From assembly GCF_011043555.1 (NCBI RefSeq), contig NZ_JAAKGS010000006.1:124001-188000 (forward strand): a stretch of 64,000 nt of DNA. The letters are read 5' to 3'. Position 1 is the stretch's first letter. Every line of letters begins with the position of its first letter. The notes beneath the pieces are model-generated. The model was not told the DNA's origin. It ran no database searches and saw nothing but the letters and a program-made list of their open reading frames with translations. This DNA is from Sphingobacterium sp. SGR-19. Lineage in GTDB: Bacteria > Bacteroidota > Bacteroidia > Sphingobacteriales > Sphingobacteriaceae. Below are positions 26,529 through 36,244 of this stretch, piece after piece. The position numbers and the translations under genes are program-made.

Positions 26529-27248
26529 ATGGATTTTTATAAAAACGAGCCCAAAACGTTACTTGCCGTAGATTGTGTTATTTTAGGCTTTAACGGTGAA
26601 TCGTTGGAAATATTACTTGTCAAAAGAGATATCGCTCCCGAACGCAACAAATGGAGTTTGATGGGAGGCTTCGTACAGGAAACGGAGAGCCCGGAAAGAG
26701 CCGCTTCTCGTGTACTAAAAAAACTCACGGGGTTAGAAAACGTCTACATGGAAAACTGCGGCATATTCGGTGAACCTGGCCGTGAAAAACGTCGGGTAGT
26801 GAGCATCACATATTTCGCACTGATCGACACAAAACAATATCGGCATATTCTTAGCGAAGAGTATGAAGCAAAATGGTTTCCGTTGGACGATCACCCCAAG
26901 CTGATTTTCGATCACGAGGACATGATTGCTGCGGCGAAGCACATGCTGCGCACGAAGGCAGCTTTGTATCCCATACTGTTCGAGCTATTACCAGAGAAGT
27001 TTACTGTTCCACAAATTGCATCCTTATATGAATGTGTATATAATATCGATCTGGATAAGCGGAATTTTAGTCGTAAGCTTCTCGCTTCCGGTCTTATCAT
27101 CAAATTGAATGAAAAAGATAAGAACTCGAAAAAAGGTGCTTTTTATTATCGGCTAAATATGGATATATATAAAGAGAAAATCATGTCTTTCCTGCGTTAC
27201 CTACCAAGTTGGTCTATTGATTATAAAGAAGGTCGGATATTGACATAA
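26529..27248 (+). CDS. araR: NrtR-like NUDIX-domain transcriptional regulator, AraR type
   Basis: The 239-residue protein has an N-terminal NUDIX-fold sensor (AVDCVILGFNGESLEILLVKR, KWSLMGGFVQETESPERAA) and a C-terminal winged helix (FTVPQIASLYECVYNIDLDKRNFSRKLL, then KKGAFYYRLN). The NUDIX box lacks the full GX5EX7REUXEEXGU catalytic set: RVLKKLTGLENVYM replaces the Glu-rich part, as in regulators that sense rather than hydrolyse. In Bacteroides thetaiotaomicron a homologue (AraR) represses arabinose genes and responds to L-arabinose. It is divergent from araB. The ATG at 26529 was preferred over GTG 26505. Confidence 0.88.
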   Translation: MDFYKNEPKTLLAVDCVILGFNGESLEILLVKRDIAPERNKWSLMGGFVQETESPERAASRVLKKLTGLENVYMENCGIFGEPGREKRRVVSITYFALIDTKQYRHILSEEYEAKWFPLDDHPKLIFDHEDMIAAAKHMLRTKAALYPILFELLPEKFTVPQIASLYECVYNIDLDKRNFSRKLLASGLIIKLNEKDKNSKKGAFYYRLNMDIYKEKIMSFLRYLPSWSIDYKEGRILT

Positions 27249-28252
27249 AATGGATTTTCTTTCTGTTCCTTTTTTTGTTGCTTGATGATTTGTGCAGCAT
27301 ATTTGCCCATAAGCTCGAAATCGGTTGAGATTGTCGATATTCCGTTGAGAATGAACTTTTTCAACGGTGTTTCATTATAGGAAATCACGCCTATGTCTTT
27401 ACCGATCTGATAATCTTTTGCTATTGATTTTTCTAATATATTTACCAAATCGTCTTCGGCCAAAAGAATATAGCACGCTCCTTTTTTTAATCCTTCTGAG
27501 GAGAGGTCGCCAACGAGCAGGTGATCAAAAGCATATTGTTGACAAAATCTATAAAAACCTTTGATGATAGCTTTGGGGTAATCACTGTGATCGGGGAAAA
27601 CAAGTTTCAGTGTCCGGTATTGAGAAAGAGGTGATAACATTTTCTCCAATGCCTCATAGATATCTTTTTCATAATTTTCATAGACCGCATCAAAACTCCC
27701 TTCCAATCCGTCTATAAGTTTTCCTAATAACATCAACTTATCGATTGGAATAAGCCCAAGAACCTCCGGAGCTTGATCACTTCCCTCTTTGAAATGTGGA
27801 AACACGACATAGTGGTCATATTGTTTCGTCAAATTCAGTAATAGGCTACGCAGATGGGAGATATCACTGTTGTAGACAAACAAATCCAATGATGCTTCAT
27901 CTCCCAATTCTCGTGCAAACGCATCGTAAATAATTTTCTTATGTGCACTGAGCTTATTTAGAAATAGGGCAATCTTCTGTTTGCTTACAACGTCTGATTT
28001 CGCGACAAAATACCCTTTTCCAGGCGTTGAGGAAATAATATCTAAGCTCTTCAGGTGTCTATAGCCTTTTTCTACAGTATCTCGGGAAATATCAAAATAC
28101 ACACTCACTTCATTGATAGAGGGTAGGATATCCCCTTGCTTTAATTGATTCTTTCGCACACCTTCGATGACCGCATCTGCTAATTGGATATACTTCGGTG
28201 TAGACGAAAACTCGCTGATCTGAATGCTTTTGATAAAATCAATATCGCTCAT
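27221..28252 (-). CDS. GntR-family transcriptional regulator with sugar-binding-like domain
   Basis: The 343-residue protein has an N-terminal GntR winged helix (IQLADAVIEGVRKNQLKQGD, LPSINEVSVYFDISRDTVEK, STPGKGYFVA) and a C-terminal periplasmic-binding-protein-like effector domain ending IGVISYNETPLKKFILNGIS. This architecture is used by sugar-responsive regulators in Bacteroidota. It overlaps the 3' end of araR by 28 bp in convergent orientation. The ligand is unknown; arabinose or a xylan-derived sugar would fit. Two matching palindromes upstream (28480-28496, 28544-28559) are likely its operators. Confidence 0.88.
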   Translation of the reverse strand: MSDIDFIKSIQISEFSSTPKYIQLADAVIEGVRKNQLKQGDILPSINEVSVYFDISRDTVEKGYRHLKSLDIISSTPGKGYFVAKSDVVSKQKIALFLNKLSAHKKIIYDAFARELGDEASLDLFVYNSDISHLRSLLLNLTKQYDHYVVFPHFKEGSDQAPEVLGLIPIDKLMLLGKLIDGLEGSFDAVYENYEKDIYEALEKMLSPLSQYRTLKLVFPDHSDYPKAIIKGFYRFCQQYAFDHLLVGDLSSEGLKKGACYILLAEDDLVNILEKSIAKDYQIGKDIGVISYNETPLKKFILNGISTISTDFELMGKYAAQIIKQQKKEQKENPFYVNIRPSL

Positions 28253-28479
28253 GTTATTCCTGTTGGCTATAGAAAGATTAAAGAAACACTTTTTTTAGAA
28301 AAAACGCAAGCTTTTGCTGTTGTTTTGCAGCAGGTAGAGGCGGGCTAGCCATCGATAAATAATGAAATAAACTTAACCCAGCGTAAAATAAAATTCTTTC
28401 AAAATCGGCTTTTGAAGCCAAAAAACGCTTTGCCAAAACGACCAGTGTCTCTTTTTCAAGCCAAAGTTTGCTTTCAGAC

Positions 28480-28559
28480 AATGACCACGGTCGTTTGTGT
28501 AAAACAAACTTTCATTTTATAAAATCAAAGCGTCTTTTTTCCCAATGGCCATGGTCATT
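28480..28559. promoter_or_regulatory. Two matching operator-like palindromes
   Basis: AATGACCACGGTCGTT (28480-28495) and AATGGCCATGGTCATT (28544-28559) share the consensus AATGACCATGGTCATT; the second is palindromic at 15 of 16 positions. Their centres are 64 bp apart, about six helical turns. They lie 230-310 bp upstream of the GntR start and are candidates for autoregulation by looping. A frame of 67 codons at 28278-28481 in this gap has no recognisable features. Confidence 0.5.
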
Positions 28560-28580
28560 TTTGAAAGATTGGAATAAAAA

Positions 28581-28607
28581 AAACCGGCATCTTGCGACGC
28601 CGGCCTT
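28581..28607 (-). terminator. GC hairpin after the small ORF
   Basis: CCGGC and GCCGG form a short stem; on the minus strand it is followed by GTTTTTTTT, consistent with an intrinsic terminator for the small gene ending at 28631. Confidence 0.6.
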
Positions 28608-28630
28608 ATTTGTTAAGCTATTAGCGATTA

Positions 28631-28822
28631 CTATTCGATTTTCTTGAAAGTTAAATCTGTAATAACCTTCTTGATACGCACACTGTTGTGAAACAGGACT
28701 CGCTCGTGGTGGATATTCGCTGTGGTCACGTCCTCCGCTGTCTCGCTGCCGATACTACCTGTCCCCAAAAGAGCCGCATCCTGTGGGTTGCCGATTTCCT
28801 GAACATTGAATTGAATTACCAT
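28631..28822 (-). CDS. Small hypothetical protein (63 residues)
   Basis: The frame begins MVIQFNVQEIGNPQDAALL and ends KKVITDLTFKKIE. No domain is recognised and no signal peptide is present. Support for a real gene: a -7-like element (28908-28915, minus strand) lies 86 nt upstream and a terminator follows 24 nt after the stop. Two Met codons (28825, 28822) could start it. Confidence 0.45.
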   Translation of the reverse strand: MVIQFNVQEIGNPQDAALLGTGSIGSETAEDVTTANIHHERVLFHNSVRIKKVITDLTFKKIE

Positions 28823-28825
28823 CAT

Positions 28826-29155
28826 ACTAAAAATTTAAATGTTTTAAAAAATGTTTGTCGGTACACCTTTTCCATGTCCTTACTCCTAGCGAGATGATCA
28901 AACAATACAAACATAAAATATCCTCCAAATCTCTTTGGCCGAAATGGCCGAAATAGTAGTAAATGTCCTAAATTGGTACCTTTTGGAATTATTTGAGCAA
29001 AATGGTGAAAAATGGACTTTAATACGTTCTACCTTGCCAAATATTTCAATCTGTGTAAAATATCATATTACTATTTATTTTTCACTACTTATGTAGCCTT
29101 ATCAAAATATCTTACGTTCCTTTAATATTGATATCAGGCAGTAATCCCTATTAAC
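28826..29155. other. Non-coding stretch between divergent genes
   Basis: This AT-rich region holds a candidate minus-strand -7 element, TATGTTTG at 28908-28915, and an exact tandem 9-mer TGGCCGAAA (near 28937-28954). Nothing else recognisable. Confidence 0.4.
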
Positions 29156-29857
29156 ATGAAAAAAACCTTCTTTTTATTGTTCGTCACCTTATTCTTAATG
29201 TCCTGCGAAAGTGATAAGGACAACTCGTATGAGTATTGGTCCCGACTTGTTAGCGCTAAACATTCGGAAATAACGGCTTTGGCATTGTCCGTACCCTGTC
29301 AAGATGTTGAGGAATTTGAGATCATTCCGCTTCAAGGAGTGTTTACTGACTATTTCTTGGTTCACCCGTCCATTAAAACAGCGTTCGATAAGTTATTCGC
29401 AGAACTGGAAGAGCTTCGCAGTAAGATGTATGAAGCCGCAAGCAGGGAAGGAATTTATTTTGACTTCCTCGTGCGTAACCCACCCCTACGTAAAGTCTGC
29501 CATGATGGTAAGGCAAAACTCGTTTTTGCCCAGGATCTGTCTTTGGAAGAAATAAATGAGGAGCTACCTGTTCGTTATGAAGAAATCAAAAACTTCTACA
29601 ACGACATTATCTGCACCGACCCTAATGATTGGACCGTCTTTCGACTTCACCTCGCTGAATGCTGTTTTGAGCCCGTACCACTACACAAAACTATCCGAAT
29701 GCCGGAAGCCCTTCAAAAATTAGAATTATACAATCGGTTAATAGAAAGAAAACGCCAGCTTGAGAATACAACTTGCTATCAAACGACCTGTGAAAACAAA
29801 GTAAAAAACATTACATGCATCAATGGAAAACCGGTAATCGAAATCGCTGTCCAATAA
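29156..29857 (+). CDS. Orphan Cys-rich lipoprotein of unknown function
   Basis: The 233-residue protein has a lipobox LMSC (Cys17). The mature part contains eight further Cys (48, 115, 153, 169, 170, 207, 212, 221), an even number suitable for disulfides outside the cytoplasm, and a long helical middle (FDKLFAELEELRSKMYEAAS). No family is recognised. It stands alone between the small ORF and a convergent SusD gene. Confidence 0.72.
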   Translation: MKKTFFLLFVTLFLMSCESDKDNSYEYWSRLVSAKHSEITALALSVPCQDVEEFEIIPLQGVFTDYFLVHPSIKTAFDKLFAELEELRSKMYEAASREGIYFDFLVRNPPLRKVCHDGKAKLVFAQDLSLEEINEELPVRYEEIKNFYNDIICTDPNDWTVFRLHLAECCFEPVPLHKTIRMPEALQKLELYNRLIERKRQLENTTCYQTTCENKVKNITCINGKPVIEIAVQ

Positions 29858-29880
29858 ATTACAGACAGCTGAAATAACAA

Positions 29881-29912
29881 GAAATCCCGGGCATCTGTCC
29901 GGGATTTCCTTT
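29881..29912. terminator. Intrinsic terminator between convergent genes
   Basis: GAAATCCCGG (29881-29890) pairs with CCGGGATTTC (29899-29908) and is followed by CTTT. It serves the lipoprotein gene and perhaps the convergent SusD gene. Confidence 0.85.
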
Positions 29913-29956
29913 ATAAATACAGATAGTTAATCTGTTTGGTTTGGTAAAAATTTCAC

Positions 29957-31564
29957 TTAACGTGTTCCGCCAGCCCACCAAACGTTTTCAGAATACACAT
30001 AAGTACCGTTTCCGTATGCAGCTTGGACATTCGGGTTGGTCGTTGTTTCTGAACTACCATAAGGTAAACGTAGCGGGAATTGACTCGCATTATTTGGATT
30101 CGCTAGTTCTATCAAGTTCTCACCCATAGCTTTCCATCTACGGATATCGTTATACATCTCAGTAGATTCACCAGATGCTCCAAAGAATGCCAAATATTTC
30201 TGAACTGCAATTTCCTTCAACGGGTTCGCTAAGAATAACGGCTTAACTTCGTCTTCAAAGTAAGCGTCTCTATCCGCCGCAGTGATATCTGGAGACCTTC
30301 TTATAATACCAAAATCTTCATTAGATGAATGGCCTTTATAGCTATTTATTGTTGACGAGTTAAATGCAGCCAGAATTGATTTCTCGGAATTGATAATCGC
30401 CGCGTCTATCGCGCTCCTTAACACAGGCTCTATGTCTGCAGTAGACCTGCCTAGACGCTGCATAGCTTCTGCTTTCAAAAACTGTATTTCATGAAAGCTT
30501 AACAGTTGCGTAGAAGCCGACTGCGAAAAAACAAATGTCGATGTCAAATAAGTGTATTGTATTTGATCATTTTCGCCATTGGGAGCAAGCAAATCGTATG
30601 AGGTATTACCTGTTTCCAGGTTACTTACATGTATCCATCTAGCATCCGTAAAGTTCCGGTTACGACGTGGGTCATTCCTCTCAATCAACTTATCGGCAAT
30701 ACTCTTACTTGCAGCCAAACCGTCACGCGACCACTGAAAGTCAAACAGTGGATTCAAATTCTGACCGGTATAAACATTGAACGCAGCCTCTTCTGAAGCA
30801 CTAGCGAAAGATGCATCTACGAAATCGATGACATCTTCCAAAGCCTGAGTCTCGTTGGATGTGACATTCAATAAACGCATAGTGTACCGTGCTTTAAGAC
30901 CATAAGCAAATTTTAACCAATCACTATTGCTACCGGCAAACAACAAGTCATGGGTTGCGTAATTACCTGTTGCATGATTGTCACCTTTAGGGATATTTTC
31001 AATCGCCGCATCTAATAGCCCCATAATTTGCGTATATAATACTTCCTGCTTATCAAGAATTGGTGTTTTATTCTCGAATGGATTGAAAGCTTCCGAATAA
31101 GGCACATCACCATACATATCTGTTAATATAGCCATGTTATAAGCCAACATAATCTGTCCAACACCTAATGTGGCGAAGTTACCTTCTTGTGCACCCCCTT
31201 CAGAACATTTTTCGACAATAATGCGAGCGTTTCTAATGGTCTCATAGATACTATTCCAACTGTTATTGAAGGTAGATGCCGTTTGGGGCTCGCCTTCACG
31301 ATGTTCGGCTCTCCACAATTGGTTATGTGTACCCACTTCATGCTCTACATAGGTAGAAAGGTAGGTATTTAAGTCTCCTCCCACACTGCGCACAGCTGTT
31401 GATGTGATTACATCTGCTAAAAGAAATTTAGCTTCTACATCAATCGGGTTGTTCGGATTGAAGTTGATCTCATCCATCCTGTCCTCTGAACAGGACGTAA
31501 ATGCAATAGGTGTTACCAGTATCCCTAATGCAAAAAGTTTATATATATTATTTCTTAATTTCAT
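29957..31564 (-). CDS. SusD/RagB-family glycan-binding lipoprotein
   Basis: The 535-residue protein has a lipobox FTSC (Cys25) and the SusD_2-type alpha-helical (TPR-like) pattern: NNSWNSIYETIRNARIIVE, AYNMAILTDMYGDVPYSEAF, FNPFENKTPILDKQEVLYTQ and DWLKFAYGLKARYTMRL, with the C-terminal SusD ending RRWKAMGEN. It forms the surface lid over the SusC channel encoded immediately upstream (4-nt gap). The ligand is unknown. Confidence 0.94.
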   Translation of the reverse strand: MKLRNNIYKLFALGILVTPIAFTSCSEDRMDEINFNPNNPIDVEAKFLLADVITSTAVRSVGGDLNTYLSTYVEHEVGTHNQLWRAEHREGEPQTASTFNNSWNSIYETIRNARIIVEKCSEGGAQEGNFATLGVGQIMLAYNMAILTDMYGDVPYSEAFNPFENKTPILDKQEVLYTQIMGLLDAAIENIPKGDNHATGNYATHDLLFAGSNSDWLKFAYGLKARYTMRLLNVTSNETQALEDVIDFVDASFASASEEAAFNVYTGQNLNPLFDFQWSRDGLAASKSIADKLIERNDPRRNRNFTDARWIHVSNLETGNTSYDLLAPNGENDQIQYTYLTSTFVFSQSASTQLLSFHEIQFLKAEAMQRLGRSTADIEPVLRSAIDAAIINSEKSILAAFNSSTINSYKGHSSNEDFGIIRRSPDITAADRDAYFEDEVKPLFLANPLKEIAVQKYLAFFGASGESTEMYNDIRRWKAMGENLIELANPNNASQFPLRLPYGSSETTTNPNVQAAYGNGTYVYSENVWWAGGTR

Positions 31565-31568
31565 TGTC

Positions 31569-34500
31569 TTAAAATTTAATGTTCACACCCAAACCATAGC
31601 TTGATGCTCCCGGCAATGAGAAACGCTCAAAGGCTCCAGACATATTGGTGTTGCCCTGGGAAGCCTCTGGATCGTATCCTTTCAATTCTGACCACAGAAT
31701 AAGATTACGTGCAAACGCATTAAGATCTACACCGAATCGAGCATTAGAATATACCGGATAACCTACTGAAATCTCTCTTAGTTTGACGAAAGAAGTTCCG
31801 AATACTGACGACTCAGAAATTGTATTCTTCCTATCAAAGTAATCAAACGCATTGGATGGATCTATTAAGATATCATTTGGAGCATAAACACCCTCAGAAA
31901 CTTCTTTCACCGCAGCTTCCTCAAATAAGAAAGGAGAACCGCCTCTATAGTCTGCTGATTTTTGTGTTACCCCATAGAAATCTAAGATTCCTGCAGTTCC
32001 ATGTAACATCTGTCCACCTTGTTTCCAATCCAAAACGGCTGATAATCTTACTTTTTTATATTCCAAACGCGTATTAAAGCCTAAAATAAAATCTGGTGCT
32101 ACCGAACCGATGACTTGCTCGGGACCTACTTGCGGCATTCCATCATCATCTACCACAATTTGCCCAGCATCATTTCTCAAGTAAGAAACACCATAAATAA
32201 CTGGAAATTTCTCGCCAATACCTGCACGTACTTGTGGTTCCACAAAACCACCCAAAAAGATACTTTGTACGCCGTCCGCCAATTCATCTACGTAGTTATC
32301 GATTTTAGTAAAGTTGAAAGCAAAATCCCAACGGAAGTCACCCTCACGGAAAGGAGCTATATTCAACGTTACTTCATGTGCATTGGTATGAACTTTCCCA
32401 CCGTTAGTCATCAAACTACTATAGCCACTAGACCCTCCTAATGGCACCTGAAAAATTTGGTCTTTCACATCTTGGCGGGAGAATGTATAGCTTAAATCAA
32501 TAAGACCATCTAAGAAGGTTAGATCTGTACCAATTTCATAAGATTTTGTATTTTGTGGCCTCAACGCTGGATCATACAAAATACCATATGGTGTAAATGC
32601 TACCGTAGACCCAATTGGATAAATGATTGGCTGCCCACTGGAGAAACCTCCACTGTAAGTTGGTGTCGCATAATAAGAATCGTAATAATTCCCAGCCTGT
32701 CCTACTTCAGCATAAGAAGCTCTCAACTTACCGAAATTCAATACCTCACTTTGCAAACCTTCAAGTTCAGTAAAGACGAAAGATGCTGAGACTGATGGAT
32801 AAAAGAATGAGCGATTATCACGGGGCATATTCGAAACGACGTCATTACGTCCCGTTACATTCAAATATAACATGTTTCTATACGCCAAGTTCAAGTTTCC
32901 GAACACACCAAAGGTACGCGTATGTCTCAACGCCTGCTCCGCGGTGTAGCTGGTAGCATTGTTGATGTGATTCCAACCTGAAAAATTAAAGTTAGATCCG
33001 TAGGCATAATCATGGCGACGATTTCTATCTACAATCTCGTTACCGATCATCGCATCGAATATCAAATCGTCGTTAATTTCCCAATTGTAAGTAGCGGTCG
33101 CTAACGAATTCAATTCTGTTACGGAATAGTGATAGTTCTCCACTTCACCTCTTGTAAGACCTGCTTTACCATACCCCCAAAGATCGGTATAATTCGCAGT
33201 ATATGAATCGACTCCTAATTGATATTTTAACGTTAGTTTTTGATTTTCTGCCAGCTGTGTCGCATATTGCGCGAAACCATTACCAAAGAAGCGTTGTGTT
33301 CCTTCAGTAAACCGGTTATGCTGTGTCCCCCAGTAAGGATTATCGAAAGCACCACCTCTATAGTTGACTTGCTCATAAGGGTTACCATCTACATGATTTG
33401 GTATTCCCTTCAAGTCATAAGAAGCAGGAGCTCCATAGATAGTAGCGATAAGACCATTGTTTGCACCTGTTTGCTTAGAGACTTTCGAATTAACATAGTT
33501 ACCCATGAACCCTGTTGTCCATTTATCGGAAAGATTAAGCTGAGTTGCAAGTTTTGCATTATAACGATCTAACCCAGTTGACGGCACGATACCATCTGCA
33601 TTGGTTGCACCTAACGACATTGCATAATGACCTTTATCAAAGCCTTGCATAATATTCAACGAGTTGTTATAGGTACTCCCCACATCAAAAAAGTCTTTTG
33701 CATTATTATAAGCCTGAGGTGTCGCCCAAGGATCTAATCCAGCCGAAGCCCTTTGTGGCACGTAATATTTTCCCTGTTGCAAGCCATATTCATCGGTATA
33801 GTCATTTACGGTGTTACCTCCATAGGTAGGATCATTTGCCAAATCACTAATAAGGGGACCCCACGAAGTCGAAGCTGTTGGATTGAAAACATACGCGCCA
33901 TCTGCTGCTCTTACAGCACCTTGGGCATAGGTTCTCTGAAAATCAGGCAGTACAGCTACTCTATCAAAAGACACATTAGAATTATACGTAATCTGTGCTT
34001 TACCTTTTTCTACTCCTCTTCCACTTTTCGTGGTAATGATGATCGCACCATTGGATGCTCGCATACCATACAAAGCAGATGCCGCTTGTCCTTTTAGAAT
34101 ATTGATGCTTTCAATATCGTTCGGATCAATATCTAACCCTCTAGCCGAATAATCTGAACCGGTTACCGAATTCCCGGTAGATACATCCGAAACAGACGTT
34201 ATTGGCATACCGTCCACGACATACAAAGGCGTATTATCTCCGGTAAAAGATCTGGCACCACGAATGGTAATCTTAGCAGAAGCACCTGGCATACCCGAAG
34301 ATGGTGTTACTTCAACTCCGGAAACTTTACCTTGAATAGCTGTAGCCAAATTGCTGTTTGCTGCTTGCGTTAATGCATCTCCTTTTACCTCTTGGGTTGC
34401 AGTTGCCAACGCACGTTTCTCTCTCGTAATACCCATCGCTGTTACCACCACTTCTTCCAACGCCTCACCTCCGCCAGCTAGTTGTACATTCACCACCGCA

Positions 34501-34766
34501 CGGTTACCCACAGCCACACGTTGGCTATCGTAGCCAATATATGAAAACGCCAAAGTGGCATCGTTCCCGGATATCTGAATAGAATAATTTCCGGATCCAT
34601 CGGTTTGTGTAGCGTTCGACGTTCCCACCACTGCCACAGATACTCCCGCAATTGGAGCCCCATCGCTAGCCGATGTCACACGACCACTCACTTGTCGATT
34701 TTGTGCAAACGTCACCCCTACCAGGCACGTTAACACAAAAATTAAACTGAGTAATTTTTGTTTCAT
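31569..34766 (-). CDS. SusC/RagA-family TonB-dependent receptor
   Basis: The 1065-residue outer-membrane protein has a signal peptide (GVTFAQ), a carboxypeptidase-like domain (VSGRVTSASDGAPIAGVSVA), TonB box region ALEEVVVTAMGITREKRAL, a plug (LATAIQGKVSGVEVTPSSGM, DIESINILKGQAASALYGMR) and a barrel ending YGLGVNIKF. It pairs with the downstream SusD. No hydrolase or sensor gene is adjacent, so this SusCD unit is not a complete polysaccharide-utilisation locus; peptide or oligosaccharide uptake is possible. Confidence 0.95.
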   Translation of the reverse strand: MKQKLLSLIFVLTCLVGVTFAQNRQVSGRVTSASDGAPIAGVSVAVVGTSNATQTDGSGNYSIQISGNDATLAFSYIGYDSQRVAVGNRAVVNVQLAGGGEALEEVVVTAMGITREKRALATATQEVKGDALTQAANSNLATAIQGKVSGVEVTPSSGMPGASAKITIRGARSFTGDNTPLYVVDGMPITSVSDVSTGNSVTGSDYSARGLDIDPNDIESINILKGQAASALYGMRASNGAIIITTKSGRGVEKGKAQITYNSNVSFDRVAVLPDFQRTYAQGAVRAADGAYVFNPTASTSWGPLISDLANDPTYGGNTVNDYTDEYGLQQGKYYVPQRASAGLDPWATPQAYNNAKDFFDVGSTYNNSLNIMQGFDKGHYAMSLGATNADGIVPSTGLDRYNAKLATQLNLSDKWTTGFMGNYVNSKVSKQTGANNGLIATIYGAPASYDLKGIPNHVDGNPYEQVNYRGGAFDNPYWGTQHNRFTEGTQRFFGNGFAQYATQLAENQKLTLKYQLGVDSYTANYTDLWGYGKAGLTRGEVENYHYSVTELNSLATATYNWEINDDLIFDAMIGNEIVDRNRRHDYAYGSNFNFSGWNHINNATSYTAEQALRHTRTFGVFGNLNLAYRNMLYLNVTGRNDVVSNMPRDNRSFFYPSVSASFVFTELEGLQSEVLNFGKLRASYAEVGQAGNYYDSYYATPTYSGGFSSGQPIIYPIGSTVAFTPYGILYDPALRPQNTKSYEIGTDLTFLDGLIDLSYTFSRQDVKDQIFQVPLGGSSGYSSLMTNGGKVHTNAHEVTLNIAPFREGDFRWDFAFNFTKIDNYVDELADGVQSIFLGGFVEPQVRAGIGEKFPVIYGVSYLRNDAGQIVVDDDGMPQVGPEQVIGSVAPDFILGFNTRLEYKKVRLSAVLDWKQGGQMLHGTAGILDFYGVTQKSADYRGGSPFLFEEAAVKEVSEGVYAPNDILIDPSNAFDYFDRKNTISESSVFGTSFVKLREISVGYPVYSNARFGVDLNAFARNLILWSELKGYDPEASQGNTNMSGAFERFSLPGASSYGLGVNIKF

Positions 34767-35099
34767 GTTTGTGTTTGTTTAGTTATTAATTTGTTGATTG
34801 TTTATTGCTTTTATTGTGTACTATTTACTAAATGGATATAGTAATTCGTTTTTACGTTACACGCTACAAACAGATATGATATCGAAAGAAATCAAATTAG
34901 TATAAACCAAGTTTAGTAACTTGAAAATCTACATCACGACTAATTTGTGCGTAAAAACGTTTCTCTCTAACAAAGAAAATGGAGTGGATTAATTGTTAAA
35001 TACTGTTTCATTTGCGTTGTTGTTTAGTTATCTAATTTCTTTCTCTTTCTTATCCGGTATGGCATTGGACGCCATTTGTTAAAAACTGTTAAAACTATG

Positions 35100-35130
35100 C
35101 AAACATAAAAAAATAACTTTGTTCTTGCAA
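35100..35130 (-). promoter_or_regulatory. Promoter for the SusC/SusD pair
   Basis: On the minus strand TTG (35128-35130), 20 nt, then TATGTTTG (35100-35107). The predicted transcript start near 35093 leaves a leader of about 325 nt before the susC ATG. The rest of the 645-nt gap 34767-35411 is AT-rich with no gene recognised. Confidence 0.6.
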
Positions 35131-35411
35131 CTTTTCCAAAAAACTAACACAATCACTGATACTGTATTAATGAAACAGGAGGAAGAGTACAAAATAAGAA
35201 AAAGAAATAAACAAAATAACAACACATAGTACTACCGAAAAAACAAAACTATATTCTTTAAAAACACATAAATAAAAAATATAAACATTGTATATATTGA
35301 ACTAAAAACGACTTCAATCTTTTGGAGTAGGCGATAAATATTATATTTTGTCAAGAAAAAGCCACATCAAAATGCGTCTCTAAGTACACATAAAAAATTT
35401 ATCTTTGTATC

Positions 35412-36089
35412 ATGCGTTTTGATATCATTACCGTTTTACCGGGCTTATTGGACAGTCCATTTGCACATTCTATTTTGCAACGCGCTCAACATAAAGGTTT
35501 AGTAGAAATCCATGTGCACAATCTACGCGATTATGCTACAAACAGACATAAGTCTGTTGACGACTATCCCTATGGCGGAGGTTCGGGAATGGTCATGCAG
35601 ATCGAACCTTTTGCGGCCTGCATCGAAAGATTACAGGCGGAACGGCAATATGACGAGGTAATCTATATGACGCCGGACGGCGACACCCTTAACCAGGAAA
35701 TCGCTAATGCGCTTTCATCCATAGAAAATGTCATTATCCTCTGCGGACATTACAAAGGAATTGATCAGCGTATCCGGGATGTATTCGTGTCGAAAGAGAT
35801 TTCTATAGGCGACTACGTATTGTCCGGGGGCGAATTACCTGCTGCAATATTAGTTGACGCTGTTGTCCGGTTGATACCGGGGGTACTGTCTGATGAAACC
35901 TCGGCACTATCGGACTCTTTCCAAGACGGCTTGTTGGATGCGCCGATATATACGCGTCCTGCAGAATGGCGAGGACATCGCGTGCCGGACGTTCTGCTTA
36001 GTGGACATGAAGCGAAAATTGCGACGTGGCGTTACGAACAACAACTGAAACGAACGGAAGAACGTCGCCCAGATTTGTTAAATGATTAA
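35412..36089 (+). CDS. trmD: tRNA (guanine-N1-)-methyltransferase
   Basis: The 225-residue SPOUT methyltransferase makes m1G37 in tRNAs reading CNN/CGG codons, preventing frameshifts. The knot region shows [30 protein letters not shown], and [20 protein letters not shown] (the AdoMet-binding loop). Length matches the family (about 225-250). A TATCTTTG -7 element lies at 35400-35407, only 4 nt before the ATG, so it more likely reflects chance or a leaderless start. Confidence 0.97.
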   Translation: MRFDIITVLPGLLDSPFAHSILQRAQHKGLVEIHVHNLRDYATNRHKSVDDYPYGGGSGMVMQIEPFAACIERLQAERQYDEVIYMTPDGDTLNQEIANALSSIENVIILCGHYKGIDQRIRDVFVSKEISIGDYVLSGGELPAAILVDAVVRLIPGVLSDETSALSDSFQDGLLDAPIYTRPAEWRGHRVPDVLLSGHEAKIATWRYEQQLKRTEERRPDLLND

Positions 36090-36126
36090 GATTAGTCCAT
36101 AATTTTTATTTTTTTATTAAAAAAAG

Positions 36127-36156
36127 TTTGCTAAATAAAAAATATTCATAAATTTG
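36127..36156 (+). promoter_or_regulatory. trp operon promoter
   Basis: TTTG (36127-36130), 18 nt, TAAATTTG (36149-36156) closely fits the Bacteroidota consensus. Transcription would start near 36163, just before the leader peptide. Confidence 0.75.
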
Positions 36157-36166
36157 CGCTATACAA

Positions 36167-36244
36167 ATGATCATGAAACAAGTACATACAAACTGGTGGT
36201 GGCCCGAAGCAAGCAGCGTCGGGAATGTGTTTTGCATGTATTAA
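36167..36244 (+). CDS. trpL: trp operon leader peptide (three tandem Trp codons)
   Basis: A 25-codon frame (or 23 from the second ATG at 36173) reads MIMKQVHTNWWWPEASS and ends CMY-stop at 36242-36244. TGG TGG TGG occupies 36194-36202, directly before the first arm of the attenuator stem. Such a run of Trp codons is the sensor of ribosome-mediated transcription attenuation: uncharged tRNA-Trp stalls the ribosome here. Too short for standard gene finders. Confidence 0.88.
   Translation: MIMKQVHTNWWWPEASSVGNVFCMY

Noticed and set aside
28278..28481. 67-codon minus-strand frame upstream of the GntR gene
   Set aside because: No recognisable domain; the region instead carries operator-like palindromes.
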